From positions 1 to 55,387 of the forward strand of contig CAJUDY010000025.1 of assembly GCA_910584945.1 (NCBI GenBank): a stretch of DNA of 55,387 nucleotides, given 5' to 3'. The first letter of the stretch is position 1, and each line of letters starts with the position of its first letter. The stretch is from an uncultured Lachnospiraceae bacterium. Lineage in GTDB: Bacteria; Bacillota; Clostridia; Lachnospirales; Lachnospiraceae. Under the pieces are notes generated by a model. It was not told the DNA's origin, did no database searches, and was given only the letters and a program-made list of their open reading frames with translations. The position numbers and the translations under genes were made by a program. Positions 32,599 to 41,575 of the stretch are shown here, piece by piece.

Positions 32599-33228
32599 CT
32601 AAAACTCCATCCTCCCCACAATATCTTCCCAGGCTTCTTCGTCGATCTCCTCGTCCCGAAACAGTTTTTTCTTATCATCGTCTGTGATCTTCTTCAACAC
32701 GCGGCATGGATTCCCCGCTGCCACCGTCCATTCTGGAATGTCTCTGGTCACCACGCTGCCGGCGCCGATCACCACGTTATCGCCGATGTGCACGCCTGGA
32801 CAAATGACCGTATTGCCGCCGATCCAGACATTGTTGCCGATGGTCACTTCTTTTCCATATTCATAAAGAGAATTCCGGCTCACCGGATGGATCGGATGCC
32901 CCGCCGTATAGATCGCCACATTAGGGGCCATCTGGCAGTTGTCACCGATCCGTATCTTGGCGACGTCGATCAGCATGCAGTTATAATTGGCAAAAAAGTT
33001 CTTCCCAACCTCAATGTTTGTCCCGTAATCGCAGTAAAACGGCGGATTGAGAAAGGCCCCGTCTGACTTTCCAAATAGATCCTTCACGACTTCCGCAATA
33101 CCTTCAAAATCTGAACGGTCCATAAAATTTAATTTCTGAAGCTTCTTTCTGCAGATCTTCTGCTCCTCCATGATACTGTCGTCTGACACATACGCCATCT
33201 GTGCGTCTCTGCGCTCTCTGTTTGTCAT
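32599..33228 (-). CDS. Sugar O-acetyltransferase (LacA/Maa family)
   Basis: 209 residues. It has an N-terminal helical cap with the Maa pattern (DRSDFEGIAEVVKDLFG) and left-handed beta-helix hexapeptide repeats (IRIGDNCQMAPNVAIYTAGH, then VTIGNNVWIGGNTVICPGVH). The active-site His is in YTAGHPIHP. It transfers acetyl from acetyl-CoA to a sugar hydroxyl (galactoside, maltose or glucose type); the substrate cannot be chosen by eye. It is transcribed separately from the TetR gene. Confidence 0.88.
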   Translation of the reverse strand: MTNRERRDAQMAYVSDDSIMEEQKICRKKLQKLNFMDRSDFEGIAEVVKDLFGKSDGAFLNPPFYCDYGTNIEVGKNFFANYNCMLIDVAKIRIGDNCQMAPNVAIYTAGHPIHPVSRNSLYEYGKEVTIGNNVWIGGNTVICPGVHIGDNVVIGAGSVVTRDIPEWTVAAGNPCRVLKKITDDDKKKLFRDEEIDEEAWEDIVGRMEF

Positions 33229-33327
33229 CTTTTTACTACCTCTATAAAAAATTCCACTGCCGCCCTCTCTGCCATCTGGGGCCTCTTCGGGCTTTCGCTG
33301 TTATCCGATGCTCCGGCCCGCTGCGAG

Positions 33328-34644
33328 TCAGGATGTCACAAGCGGCAGCCGAAGCTCCACCGTAAAGCAATCCCCCTCCTGATACCACCCGAAGCTTCCC
33401 TGGTGTTCCTCGATGATTTTCCTGCAGGTCCGGAGTCCAATCTGGGTGCTTTCCTTCAGGTTATCCTGTTTTTTGATATGGTTCCGGACATAGATGGAGA
33501 GCATGCCGTCCTTCTCCTCCGCCCGAATCTCCAGCGGATATGCGGGATCGCCGTATTTTTTCAAATTGGACAGCTGGTTATCGATCACCCGCTGCAGATA
33601 ATCACTGTCCACCCGGACCACGCCGGAGAGCTCCTCGATCTGGCATGCAAGGCTCCCTCCCTGCTCCTGCCAGTCGAAGAACTGACTGTTGCACAGGTCT
33701 TCCAGAAGACTTTCGCAGGACAGCTCCTGAAACTGATACTGCCGCTCCCGCTTTCCATAAACCAGAAAATATTCGAACAGCCGGTCCGACATCCGTTTCA
33801 GCTGGAATGCCTTCTCCCTGCAATGGCTCAGATAACTCTGCATCTGTGCTTCGTCCGTATACCGCTGCATGGTCAGAAGCTCCAGATAGCCGATCAGGGA
33901 AGTGAGAGGCGTGCGCAGATCATGGGACATGGCGGTCACCAGCTCCATATTGGCCTTCTCCGCCTCGTCCTTCATCAGCTGCTGATCCAGGATGCCGTTT
34001 TTCAGACTCTCGATCCCTTCCGCCAGCCCGGTGATCTCGTCGTTCCCTTTGATGGTCACAGGGTATTCCAGATTACCGCTGCCCAGGATCTTAAGCTCCC
34101 GGTTCAAACGGTTGATATAGCGGATTTTCTGGTGGATCAGAGCGAACAATACCAGGATGAAGACCAGTCCGCCTGCACTGTATCCCGCAAAATCTACCAG
34201 GTAGAACATCTGATTGTCCATATAGCACTCCAGCTCCGCCTTAATCAGCGTACCGTCGGCCAGGGTCACGTCGTAGTAAGGCAGCCCGCTTCCGTTGAGC
34301 GCAATCTCCGCGTCTTCCTCCACAGGAATGGTATTCGAACTAAACAGCGCGTCCACATTCTGATAAAAGACCACATAGACATTGCTTTCCTTCTGCGCCC
34401 AGGACGCGAGCAGCTCGATATTATCCTCCGTCACCTGCTTTTCTTCGATAAAGTTTTGCAACCGTTTCAGACATTCTTCGGTCTGAATATCGTAATAATC
34501 TTCGCTTTGAAGCTTTCCAAGCATGTGCTGAAGCCCAATGTCCTCCACCACCTGTGCCACCAGTACTCCAGCGATCAGAGACACCAGCGTCATCATAATC
34601 AACTCCAGCGTAAGCCTTCGCCTTCTCTTTTTACTAATTAACAC
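33328..34644 (-). CDS. Sensor histidine kinase with degenerate G1 box (GTG start)
   Basis: 438 residues. Two membrane helices (about 15-32 and 156-171) flank a sensor domain of about 125 residues; HAMP follows, then HisKA with H241 in AMSHDLRTPLTSLIGYLE. The N-box region is IDNQLSNLKKYGD. The usual DxGxG G1 box is not visible (VRNHIKKQDN instead), while STQIGLRTCRKII fits the G2 region. It overlaps the response regulator gene by 11 bases. The pair may sense envelope stress; the signal is unknown. Confidence 0.88.
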   Translation of the reverse strand: MLISKKRRRRLTLELIMMTLVSLIAGVLVAQVVEDIGLQHMLGKLQSEDYYDIQTEECLKRLQNFIEEKQVTEDNIELLASWAQKESNVYVVFYQNVDALFSSNTIPVEEDAEIALNGSGLPYYDVTLADGTLIKAELECYMDNQMFYLVDFAGYSAGGLVFILVLFALIHQKIRYINRLNRELKILGSGNLEYPVTIKGNDEITGLAEGIESLKNGILDQQLMKDEAEKANMELVTAMSHDLRTPLTSLIGYLELLTMQRYTDEAQMQSYLSHCREKAFQLKRMSDRLFEYFLVYGKRERQYQFQELSCESLLEDLCNSQFFDWQEQGGSLACQIEELSGVVRVDSDYLQRVIDNQLSNLKKYGDPAYPLEIRAEEKDGMLSIYVRNHIKKQDNLKESTQIGLRTCRKIIEEHQGSFGWYQEGDCFTVELRLPLVTS

Positions 34645-35320
34645 AATAACCTCTTCCCCAGATATTCTGAATATAGGATTCTCCGTTCTTCTCCAGCTTG
34701 CGCCGGATATTCCGGATGTGCACCATCACCGTGTTGCCGGAATTCGGGAAAAAAATCTCTTTCCAGATCGTCTCATAGATCTCTTTCACGGAAAATACCT
34801 TCCTTGGATTGGATACAAGCAGCAGCAGAATCTGATACTCCATCTCCGTCAAAGAGATATCTTTTCCATGCACCTGTACGGTCTGAAGCTCCTGGTTAAT
34901 CGTAAGGTCCCTGTAAAAAACCACTTTTCCTTTTTCTTCCCCGGCCTTTTGATAGACCCGATAGCGCCGGATCAGGGCTTTCACCCGGGACAACAGCTCC
35001 ATGTACGAGAACGGTTTTACCAGATAATCGTCCCCGCCGGCGGAGAATCCAATCACCTTGTCATGCTCTCCGGATTTGGCCGTCAGAAACAGAATCGGCA
35101 CATTGGTCTTTTCCCGAATCCTGGTACAAGCCTGTATCCCCGATTCCCCGGGCATCATCACATCCAGAATCACCAGATCCGCCCGGTCCGCCTGCTCCAC
35201 CGCTTCCTCGGCGTTGACCGCCTCCAGGATCTCGTACCCTTCGCTTCCCAGCATCATCCGAAGTACTTCCCTGATCTCCGGCTCATCATCCGCTACCAGT
35301 ATCCTCTGCTTTTCCTGCAT
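34634..35320 (-). CDS. OmpR/PhoB-family response regulator
   Basis: 228 residues from the ATG at 35320 (AGGTGAGAAA upstream). The receiver has the acidic pair (VADDEPE), the phospho-acceptor Asp in LVILDVMMPG, and the Thr and Lys (FLTAKS, LVKPFS). The winged-helix DNA-binding domain runs from about 130 and ends ENIWGRGYCVN-like (IQNIWGRGYCVN). It is the partner of the overlapping histidine kinase. Targets are not evident; no neighbouring gene carries an obvious direct-repeat site. Confidence 0.93.
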   Translation of the reverse strand: MQEKQRILVADDEPEIREVLRMMLGSEGYEILEAVNAEEAVEQADRADLVILDVMMPGESGIQACTRIREKTNVPILFLTAKSGEHDKVIGFSAGGDDYLVKPFSYMELLSRVKALIRRYRVYQKAGEEKGKVVFYRDLTINQELQTVQVHGKDISLTEMEYQILLLLVSNPRKVFSVKEIYETIWKEIFFPNSGNTVMVHIRNIRRKLEKNGESYIQNIWGRGYCVN

Positions 35321-35481
35321 TTTCTCACCTGTCCTGTCTTTCCTGTTACGATTCGCATCGTTCACAGTAACCATCACTTTTGCATCATCAGTGTATCACG
35401 CTCTGTCCATTCTTGCGAGCCTCCCGGCCCGGAATTAAGATTTCTTAAGATTTCCGGGCGTCCGTGCATATAAAAATGGAG

Positions 35482-36648
35482 CTACAGAACCGCAGCCCCA
35501 TTCCCTGTCTCCACCACATAGAAATCCGCATGAAGACCGGTTCGTTTTTGATAATTCTCACCGACTCTTTGGATAAATTCATTGACCGCGCTGTTTTCCA
35601 CGATACTGACCGTACAGCCGCCAAATCCCGCCCCCATCATCCGGGACCCCAGCACGCCGTCGATCTCCCAGGCTTCCTCCACCAAGATATCCAGTTCCTC
35701 GCAGGAAACCTCGTAGTCCTCCTTCAAAGACAGATGAGACGCGTTCATCAGCTGTCCCAGCTCGAAGATATCCCCCCGCTTTAACGCTTCCACCGCCTGA
35801 ATCGTCCTCTGGTTCTCCGTCACCGCATGACGGGCCCTTCGAAGCCGCACGGGGCTTCCGATCATCTCCTGCACCTGCTCGAATACCTCTGCAGTCAGTT
35901 CTCCCAGGTTCCGGATGGCGATCACGGTCTGCAGCTCCTCAAGCGCCTTCTCACACTGAGCGCGGCGCTCCTGATAACGCTCATCCACCGCCAGCCGAGC
36001 TTTCTGACTGTTGGTGATGATGATTTTCTCATGGGGCAGAGCCAGTGGAGCATAAATATAAGACAGATCGCTGGCGTCCAAAAAGACCGCATGATCCTTT
36101 TTGCCCATAGCGATGATAAAGGGGTCCATGATCCCGCAGCTCATCCCCACATATTCATTTTCCGCAAGCTGCGCGAACAGGGCGATATCAATCATACTGA
36201 GGTCCTTATAGTCCATCAGATCTTTCAATATCAGCCCGGTCACCACCTCAATGGACGCGGAAGAGCCGATCCCAAGGCCTTTGGGGATATCTCCGTAATA
36301 CAGAATATCCAGTCCGCAGGGAATTTTTAAGTTTTTGCTGATAAACGTCTGGATCACCCCTTTGGGATAATTTCCCCAGCCGTCCTTCTGACGGTAGGCA
36401 AGATCCGAAAGGGACGCCTTTACCATCCCACACTCCGGATAGTTCAAAGAATAGAGACAGACTTTCGTATCCTCTCTTTTTCTGGCCACTCCATAGGTGC
36501 CTACGGTCAGCGCGCAGGGGAATACATGGCCGCCGTTGTAGTCCGTGTGTTCCCCGATCAGATTCACCCTTCCAGGCGCAAAGTAAGCTTTTACTCCGTC
36601 TCCTTCTCCGTAAATTTCCAGAAATTTATCCACCAGCTGCTGCTTCAT
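35482..36648 (-). CDS. galK: Galactokinase
   Basis: 388 residues from the ATG at 36648, with AGGGAGGGCGTC upstream; the frame extends further but without signals. The GHMP-kinase signature is APGRVNLIGEHTDYNGG, the ATP motif is LGIGSSASIEV, and the C-terminal motif is GAGFGGCTVSIV. It phosphorylates galactose to galactose-1-phosphate in the Leloir pathway. No galT or galE is adjacent in the window. The promoter is at 36673-36701. Confidence 0.95.
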   Translation of the reverse strand: MKQQLVDKFLEIYGEGDGVKAYFAPGRVNLIGEHTDYNGGHVFPCALTVGTYGVARKREDTKVCLYSLNYPECGMVKASLSDLAYRQKDGWGNYPKGVIQTFISKNLKIPCGLDILYYGDIPKGLGIGSSASIEVVTGLILKDLMDYKDLSMIDIALFAQLAENEYVGMSCGIMDPFIIAMGKKDHAVFLDASDLSYIYAPLALPHEKIIITNSQKARLAVDERYQERRAQCEKALEELQTVIAIRNLGELTAEVFEQVQEMIGSPVRLRRARHAVTENQRTIQAVEALKRGDIFELGQLMNASHLSLKEDYEVSCEELDILVEEAWEIDGVLGSRMMGAGFGGCTVSIVENSAVNEFIQRVGENYQKRTGLHADFYVVETGNGAAVL

Positions 36649-36672
36649 GACGCCCTCCCTCTCTTTTCGAAT

Positions 36673-36701
36673 ATCATAGCATATTTTGTCGTTTTTGTTA
36701 A
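36673..36701 (-). promoter_or_regulatory. galK promoter
   Basis: Minus-strand TTAACA (36696-36701), a 17-base spacer and TATGAT (36673-36678) lie about 30 bases before the ribosome site. This fits a sigma-A promoter, divergent from uppP. Confidence 0.65.
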
Positions 36702-36723
36702 TACAAAACGCACGATTATCACA

Positions 36724-36752
36724 TTGACTTTTTTCCGATACATAGGTACAAT
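36724..36752 (+). promoter_or_regulatory. uppP promoter
   Basis: TTGACT (36724-36729), a 17-base spacer and TACAAT (36747-36752) lie about 33 bases before the uppP ATG. This is a near-consensus sigma-A promoter. Confidence 0.75.
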
Positions 36753-36784
36753 GAAATATAATCTTTTTATAAGGAGTATTTACC

Positions 36785-37603
36785 ATGTTGGAAATTTTAA
36801 AAGTTATTTTTCTCGGTATCGTGGAGGGCATCACGGAATGGCTCCCCATTTCCAGTACCGGACATATGATCCTGGTGGAGGAGTTCATAGAGCTGAATGT
36901 ATCGGCGGAATTCCTGGAAATGTTCCGGGTCGTGATTCAGTTGGGAGCGATTCTGGCCGTGGTGGTTCTCTACTTTCCCAAGCTGTGGCCTTTCTGCTCT
37001 CCCAAAAACGGATGGATCAAAAAAGACACCTGGGCCCTCTGGTTCCGGGTCCTCGTGGCGGTACTGCCCGCCGCCGTCATCGGCATTCCCTTTGACGACG
37101 CCCTGGACGCCATGTTCTACAATTACCAGACCGTGGCGGTTACCCTGATTCTCTACGGCGTTCTTTTTATCCTAGTGGAGAATTACAACCGCGGAAAACG
37201 TCCCAGAGTCCGGTCCCTGGAGGAGATCACCTATCCGCTGGCCATCTCCATCGGCATCTTCCAGGTATTGTCCCTGATCCCAGGGACCTCCCGCTCCGGC
37301 GCCACCATCCTGGGCGCGATTCTTCTGGGCGCTTCCAGAGGCGTTGCCGCGGAGTTCAGCTTTTTCCTCGGCATCCCGGTCATGTTCGGCGCCAGTCTTT
37401 TAAAAATCGTCAAATTCGGCTTTGATTTCACGGGCGCAGAGTTTACCCTGCTGCTGGTCGGTATGGCGACCGCCTTCCTGGTATCCGTCCTCGCCATCAA
37501 GTTTTTCATAGGATATATCAAGAAGAACGATTTCAAACCCTTCGGCTATTACCGGATCGTACTTGGCGTCCTGGTACTCTTATACTTTATACTTATGAAA
37601 TAA
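36785..37603 (+). CDS. uppP: Undecaprenyl-diphosphatase (BacA/UppP)
   Basis: 272 residues, multi-pass membrane enzyme. The two BacA motifs are present: GITEWLPISSTGHMIL near the N-terminus and LIPGTSRSGATILGA in the middle. It converts undecaprenyl diphosphate to the monophosphate, recycling the carrier for peptidoglycan and teichoic acid synthesis, and gives bacitracin tolerance. ATAAGGAGTATTTACC precedes the ATG. The DUF815 gene follows after 32 bases and may be cotranscribed. Confidence 0.94.
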   Translation: MLEILKVIFLGIVEGITEWLPISSTGHMILVEEFIELNVSAEFLEMFRVVIQLGAILAVVVLYFPKLWPFCSPKNGWIKKDTWALWFRVLVAVLPAAVIGIPFDDALDAMFYNYQTVAVTLILYGVLFILVENYNRGKRPRVRSLEEITYPLAISIGIFQVLSLIPGTSRSGATILGAILLGASRGVAAEFSFFLGIPVMFGASLLKIVKFGFDFTGAEFTLLLVGMATAFLVSVLAIKFFIGYIKKNDFKPFGYYRIVLGVLVLLYFILMK

Positions 37604-37635
37604 GACCGTGAACGGTAACAAGAAAGGAACTACAT

Positions 37636-38943
37636 ATGTATAGAGAGATTGCAAGACTGATTTTGTACCGGGACTTAGGAGAAGACAGTATCTTAAGAAA
37701 ATTATCCGGAATTTTTGAGGATTTTGATCAGGGACGCGGAACTCCCGCCGAACTCACCACCCGGATCTATGAACAGATGAAAGCGCTTCTGGACCTTTCT
37801 ACCCAGTATGGATTTGATCAAAATCTGTGGCACAATTACCTGACTTTTGTCCTTCTGACCAATGAAAATTCGTTCAGTATGACCAGCGAAAAGGTCGGCG
37901 CCAACGACGGGACGGTCAACCATTTTGCCAAAGGCGATTTTGCCGTCTTCAAAAAACTGTTTGATTTTGATTTTACGCCGATCGAAAAAGCCCTCGGCAT
38001 CGACTGCTTTACCACGATCTTGAACTACCGCTCCATCCAGAAGAAAGAACGCATGTACAATAAAAACGTCAGCGAAAAGGTGCAGATGGTCAGCGGGCAG
38101 CTGGAGCAGGCTGCCGACGAGGAAGAAATCTTCCGCATCGTCACGGACTTCTATGCCGCCTACGGCGTGGGCATGTTCGGACTCAATCGGGCGTTCCGCA
38201 TCCGCCACCTGGAGGACGGCGTGGAGTTTCTGCCCATCAACAACACGGAGCGGGTCGTTCTTGACGATCTGATCGGATATGAGATTCAAAAGAAAAAGCT
38301 CATCGACAATACGGAGGCCTTTATCAAAGAACTGCCCTGCAATAACGTCCTCCTCTGCGGAGACGCGGGCACCGGGAAATCCACCAGCATCAAGGCGTTG
38401 CTGAACGAATACTATGAACAGGGACTGCGGATGATCGAGATCTACAAACATCAGTTCCGGGATCTGTCCTCCATCATCGCCCAGGTCAAAAACCGCAATT
38501 ACCGCTTTATCATCTATATGGACGATCTTTCTTTTGAAGAGTTCGAGATCGAATACAAATATTTAAAAGCAGTCATCGAGGGCGGTATGGAGACCAAACC
38601 GGACAACGTACTGATCTACGCCACCTCCAATCGGCGTCACCTGATCAAGGAGACCTGGAACGACCGGGACGACATGGAGGTCGACAACGGCATGCACCGG
38701 TCGGATACCATGCAGGAGAAGCTGTCCCTGGTGGCGCGCTTTGGCGTCACGATCTACTACGGAAAACCTTCGCCGAAGGAATACTTCACCATCGTCAAAG
38801 AACTGCGGAAACGTTATCCGTCTATCACCTGCTCCGATGAGGAGCTGTGCGCGGAAGCGAACAAATGGGAATTGAGCCACGGCGGCATCTCCGGGCGAAC
38901 CGCCCAGCAATTCATCAACTATATGGCGGGAAGAGACGCTTAG
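37636..38943 (+). CDS. DUF815 AAA-type ATPase
   Basis: 435 residues. Walker A is GDAGTGKS (242-249); the Walker B region is FIIYMDDLSFEEF, followed by sensor-like YATSNRRHL. The layout matches the DUF815 family: a variable N-terminal half and an AAA core. Biological role is unknown, though wide conservation in Clostridia suggests housekeeping. AAGAAAGGAACTACAT precedes the ATG. Confidence 0.85.
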   Translation: MYREIARLILYRDLGEDSILRKLSGIFEDFDQGRGTPAELTTRIYEQMKALLDLSTQYGFDQNLWHNYLTFVLLTNENSFSMTSEKVGANDGTVNHFAKGDFAVFKKLFDFDFTPIEKALGIDCFTTILNYRSIQKKERMYNKNVSEKVQMVSGQLEQAADEEEIFRIVTDFYAAYGVGMFGLNRAFRIRHLEDGVEFLPINNTERVVLDDLIGYEIQKKKLIDNTEAFIKELPCNNVLLCGDAGTGKSTSIKALLNEYYEQGLRMIEIYKHQFRDLSSIIAQVKNRNYRFIIYMDDLSFEEFEIEYKYLKAVIEGGMETKPDNVLIYATSNRRHLIKETWNDRDDMEVDNGMHRSDTMQEKLSLVARFGVTIYYGKPSPKEYFTIVKELRKRYPSITCSDEELCAEANKWELSHGGISGRTAQQFINYMAGRDA

Positions 38944-39018
38944 GGCGTCTCTTTTTTGCATATTTCCATCTTTTTTCTGCATACTATCCTTATCAATAAA
39001 CGGAGGTATGAAACAAAG

Positions 39019-39453
39019 ATGGAAAAAAACGACACAATCTGTCTCTTAAAAGAATGTGACTCCGGCTCCAAGATGGCCGTCGCCTCGATTGACGAGGTAC
39101 TGGAAAAAATCAAAAATTCGGATATGAAGCGATTATTAACCAAGAGCAAAGAACACCATGAAAAGCTGGGGAAGGAGATTGAAGCTGTGCTGCTTCGTCA
39201 CGGCAGCGAGGAAAAAGATCCCAGTCTCATGGCGAAAGGCATGTCCTTTATCAAGACTAATATGAAGATGTCCATGGATGAAAGCGACGCCGCTGTCGCG
39301 GAACTGATGACCGATGGCTGCGATATGGGCATCAAGAGCCTCTACCAATATCTGAACCAGTATCCGGCAGCCGACCATACTTCCAAGGAGCTTTGCAGAA
39401 AGCTGATCTCCATCGAGGAAGAATTCCGCCGGGATCTGCACAATTACCTGTAA
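39019..39453 (+). CDS. Small helical-bundle protein (DUF2383-like)
   Basis: 144 residues from the ATG at 39019. It is all-helical in character and resembles a four-helix ferritin-like bundle without obvious metal ligands: LLTKSKEHHEKLGKEIEAVL, LMAKGMSFIKTNMKMSMDES, AVAELMTDGCDMGIKSLYQY. The best SD (CGGAGGT) is 14 bases from the ATG, a little far. Function is unknown. It ends at a strong bidirectional terminator. Confidence 0.6.
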   Translation: MEKNDTICLLKECDSGSKMAVASIDEVLEKIKNSDMKRLLTKSKEHHEKLGKEIEAVLLRHGSEEKDPSLMAKGMSFIKTNMKMSMDESDAAVAELMTDGCDMGIKSLYQYLNQYPAADHTSKELCRKLISIEEEFRRDLHNYL

Positions 39454-39486
39454 AAAAGATGCTGCAGAACCTGCAGCATCTTTTTT
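39453..39486. terminator. Bidirectional intrinsic terminator
   Basis: GATGCTGCAG and CTGCAGCATC form a perfect 10-bp stem with loop AAC, flanked by six A residues on the left and six T on the right. It separates the plus-strand helical-bundle gene from the minus-strand aminotransferase and can serve both. Confidence 0.92.
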
Positions 39487-39492
39487 ACATCT

Positions 39493-40776
39493 TTATTTTC
39501 CTTCCAGAAGCTTTTCCACACTGACCAGCTTCACACAGAGCACGAACAGCTCTCCGGTGATCTTCAACTCCTCCAGCGTCGGATAGGAGGGCGCGATGCG
39601 GATATTGCTGTCATGGGGGTCCTTTTTATACGGATAGGTAGCCCCGGCTCCGGTCATAGTCACGCCGGCCTCCTTACACTTCTCCACGATGGCCTTTGCG
39701 CATCCGTCCATGGAGTTGAAAGAGATAAAATACCCACCCAAGGGCCTGGTCCAGGTACCGATGCCAAGTCCCTGAAGCTCCCGCTCCAGGGTATCCAGCA
39801 CCATCTCGAATTTCGGACGCATGATCGCCGCGTGCTTTCTCATATGCTCTTTGATGCCGTCCAGATCTTTGAAATACAGTACATGACGAAGCTGATTGAT
39901 CTTATCATGGCTGATGATCTGGATGGTCATGGACTTCTTCACCCACTCCAGGTTGCCCAGAGAAGCGGCGATACAGCTGATCCCGGCTCCCGCAAAGCTG
40001 ATCTTGGAAGTGGACGCGAAGATCAGCACCATATCTTCCTTGCCGTTGGCCCTGCACATGGACAGAATCTCCGGCAATGTATCCTGCCGGTCTTCATACA
40101 GATGGTGAACACAGTAGGCGTTGTCCCAGTAGATCCGGAAATCTTCGGCTGCCGGACTTAAGTCCGCCATCCGCCTGCATACTTCCTCGGAATAGGTGAT
40201 GCCCAGGGGATTGGTGTACATGGGAACGCACCAGATGCCCTTGACTGCCGGATCTTTGACGTACTCTTCCACCAGATCCATATCCGGTCCGTCCTCCTTC
40301 ATGGGAATGGTGATCATCTCAATGCCGAAATGCTCGGTGATGGAAAAATGACGATCATATCCCGGCGCCGGACACAGGAATTTGACCTTGTCAAGCTTAC
40401 ACCAGGGAGTGCTCCCCATCACGCCGTGGGTCATGGAACGGGATACCGTGTCGTACATCACGCTTAAGCTTGCGGTACCGAATACAATCACATGCTCCGG
40501 ATCTACCCCCAGCATGGAGCCAAGCAGCCTCCTTGCGCCGACGATACCCTCCAGATTGCCGTAATTCCTCACATCCACGCCCTGTTCGTCCCGCATATCA
40601 AAGCTGCTGTTGAAAATATCCATCATGGGCATGGTCATGTCAAGCTGCTCCGCCGCCGGCTTTCCTCTGGACATATCCAGCTTCAGCCCTTTGGCTTTGG
40701 CCTCCTCGTACTGAAGGGAAAGCTGCTCTTTCATCGCCAGTAATTCTTCTTTACTAAGTTCACAATATGGTTTCAT
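39493..40776 (-). CDS. Aspartate aminotransferase, class I/II (MocR-type)
   Basis: 427 residues of fold-type I PLP enzyme. The PLP lysine is in ASTSKISFAGAGISC. The N-terminus (LKLDMSRGKPAAEQLDM) and PLGITYSEEVCRR match the large aspartate aminotransferase group of Pfam Aminotran_MocR. It would interconvert aspartate and 2-oxoglutarate with oxaloacetate and glutamate. No DNA-binding domain is present. GGAGGCTAGATAGAG precedes the ATG. Confidence 0.85.
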   Translation of the reverse strand: MKPYCELSKEELLAMKEQLSLQYEEAKAKGLKLDMSRGKPAAEQLDMTMPMMDIFNSSFDMRDEQGVDVRNYGNLEGIVGARRLLGSMLGVDPEHVIVFGTASLSVMYDTVSRSMTHGVMGSTPWCKLDKVKFLCPAPGYDRHFSITEHFGIEMITIPMKEDGPDMDLVEEYVKDPAVKGIWCVPMYTNPLGITYSEEVCRRMADLSPAAEDFRIYWDNAYCVHHLYEDRQDTLPEILSMCRANGKEDMVLIFASTSKISFAGAGISCIAASLGNLEWVKKSMTIQIISHDKINQLRHVLYFKDLDGIKEHMRKHAAIMRPKFEMVLDTLERELQGLGIGTWTRPLGGYFISFNSMDGCAKAIVEKCKEAGVTMTGAGATYPYKKDPHDSNIRIAPSYPTLEELKITGELFVLCVKLVSVEKLLEGK

Positions 40777-40794
40777 CTCTATCTAGCCTCCTCG

Positions 40795-40825
40795 TAAAAA
40801 ATAGAAGAAGGGACTGTAACCTTCT
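40795..40825 (-). terminator. Terminator after the HD-hydrolase gene
   Basis: On the minus strand AGAAGG and CCTTCT form a stem (40806-40811 with 40820-40825), followed by a TTCTATTTTTT run. It lies between the HD gene and the aminotransferase start. Confidence 0.6.
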
Positions 40826-40877
40826 ACAGCCCCCCTGTCCTCTCAACTGTTCCGTGCCTTCACAGCCATGATGCAGT

Positions 40878-41495
40878 TTACGAATCTTGTTCGAACACCC
40901 TGCGGACCAGCCAGTCGTACTCCTTCCATGCCGGATACTCCTGAAGCTCCCGAAGCGCCTCCGCCACCTGTCGGTACATCCAGCCGTGCATGGCCTTGTC
41001 CTTCTGGTGAAAACGCTCCCAGAGCCGGTCGCCGATGTGTTCCACATCCCTTGCCACCGAACGCATGTTGGAAAGCTTGTCCGCCAGAGCCAGCATTTTC
41101 GCACCCCGGTCCGCACCGCTTTTCAAAAAATCGATGGTCTCCTGCTTGCGCACCTTCCAGGTACTCTCCGGCGGAAGCTCCCGCCGCTTGTCCTCCGATT
41201 CGCCGCCCACATAAAAAGCAATCCGTTCGCCAAAGAACTCCCGCAGCTCTGAAAGTGTGACTTCCGTGTCCTCCACCACATCATGCAGGACTGCCGCTGC
41301 AATCAGCTCCTGATCATCCGTCATCTCCGCCACGATCGCCGCGGTTTCCACAGGATGCGTCAGATAAGGGATCTGATTCCCCTTCCGGGTGGTCCCGCAG
41401 TGGGCTGCCGCCGCGAAGATCGCCGCCCGCTCAAAGACCGGCAGGCCCTCCACAGCCAACATCCGCCTTAATTCCTTCGACATCTCCATTGTCAT
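40878..41495 (-). CDS. HD-domain phosphohydrolase (SpoT/Mesh1-like)
   Basis: 205 residues. It has metal-binding HD motifs: AAAHCGTTRKGNQIPYLTH, then VLHDVVEDT and LALADKLSNMR. This is the pattern of the RelA/SpoT hydrolase domain without a synthetase domain, so a small alarmone hydrolase that cleaves (p)ppGpp is the favoured reading; another nucleotide phosphohydrolase remains possible. The start is one of two in-frame ATGs near 41495; neither has a strong SD. Confidence 0.75.
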   Translation of the reverse strand: MTMEMSKELRRMLAVEGLPVFERAAIFAAAAHCGTTRKGNQIPYLTHPVETAAIVAEMTDDQELIAAAVLHDVVEDTEVTLSELREFFGERIAFYVGGESEDKRRELPPESTWKVRKQETIDFLKSGADRGAKMLALADKLSNMRSVARDVEHIGDRLWERFHQKDKAMHGWMYRQVAEALRELQEYPAWKEYDWLVRRVFEQDS

Positions 41496-41575
41496 TTCGC
41501 AAAATACCCATTTCCCTTATAAATCCCCATGCTTTTACGAATTGTATCATATCACAGATGTCTGAAAATAGCAAC

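Noticed and set aside
33403..34641. A 412-codon open frame on the plus strand
   Set aside because: Shadow of the histidine kinase gene, which has clear domain motifs.
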